Source: Candidatus Flexifilum affinis
GTDB taxonomy: Bacteria > Chloroflexota > Anaerolineae > Aggregatilineales > Phototrophicaceae
DNA length: 13,968 nucleotides
Direction: 5' to 3'
NCBI GenBank assembly: GCA_016713325.1
Contig: JADJPJ010000055.1
Span: forward strand, 1 to 13,968
The position numbers were made by a program, and so were the translations under genes. The notes under the pieces are model-generated. The model was not told the origin of the DNA. It worked only from the letters and a program-made list of their open reading frames with translations, and ran no database searches. Positions 13,792 through 13,968 of the stretch are shown here, one piece after another (the first letter of the stretch is position 1; each line of letters opens with the position of its first letter).

Positions 13792-13968
13792 ATTCAACCT
13801 CGCGCTCAGGTGGTCGGTGAGGCAGTGCTTTCTCTCCTTGCCCAAATCCCATGCACGCAATTCCAATACCATAGAAAAGCCGAAGCAGCATAGCAAAGCC
13901 TCTTCTTAACCCACCTCAAACGACTTGGTCATCTACCAAAGCCAATATATCAGCATGACATCCATTAC

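Noticed and set aside
13790..13891. 33-residue minus-strand ORF starting MLLRLFYGIGIACMG
   Set aside because: It has a plausible small-membrane-peptide look, but only a weak ribosome-binding site (AGAGG), no promoter, and too little sequence to judge.
13702..13896. 64-residue minus-strand ORF
   Set aside because: It runs through the terminator and hairpins of the short RNA unit, is Arg/Leu-rich and has no recognisable feature.

Overview
The window is about 14 kb of high-GC bacterial chromosome; the first ~500 bases are visibly more AT-rich. Several things suggest a Chloroflexota (Anaerolineae-like) genome: a lipoprotein with a long Pro/Thr/Glu-rich linker after its lipobox, palindromic 'CCTCACCCC...CCCCTCTCCAT' repeats, a cluster of GCCGAGG...CCTCGGC hairpins with TGAGTGCTGAG tracts, and a protealysin/emfourin pair. 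The taxonomy is inference. No rRNA, tRNA, CRISPR array or transposase gene is visible.

Layout. 1-2363 (+): a doubtful partial membrane ORF, a hypothetical protein, a small two-helix membrane protein, then a CorA-type divalent cation channel. 2364-3254: a RibD/DHFR-like reductase with a clear sigma70-type promoter, bracketed by two inverted copies of a ~65-bp palindromic repeat. 3395-4350 (+): an EamA/DMT transporter ending at a strong hairpin terminator shared with the operon facing it. 4480-8367 (-): a four-gene signalling operon in transcription order, consisting of a lipoprotein of the ABC substrate-binding family (PF04392 type), a membrane hybrid histidine kinase overlapping it by GTGA, and two stand-alone receiver proteins. 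No ABC permease or ATPase is present, so the binding protein probably feeds the kinase. 8582-9572 (-): moaA with its own terminator. 9772-10680 (+): a nucleotidyltransferase-fold protein. 10684-12194 (-): a protealysin-like M4 metallopeptidase followed by a small protein of the emfourin inhibitor family. 12195-12580: repeat-rich, with four successive hairpins. 12581-13522 (+): L-lactate dehydrogenase. 13596-13791 (+): a compact untranslated-looking unit with promoter, an extremely strong ribosome-binding site, an 11-codon ORF, alternative hairpins and an intrinsic terminator.

Sequence quality. Seven of the real genes (corA, the EamA gene, one receiver, the kinase, the binding protein, moaA, the M4 peptidase) are broken by single-base insertions or deletions, eight in total at least, most of them in G/C runs. 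Conserved family sequence resumes at once in another frame each time. This looks much more like uncorrected sequencing error than decay of seven unrelated genes, so I give joined coordinates and describe the restored proteins.

The most unusual items are the 13.6-13.8 kb RNA unit, the permease-less binding-protein/hybrid-kinase/double-receiver cassette, the peptidase/inhibitor pair, and the two repeat families.
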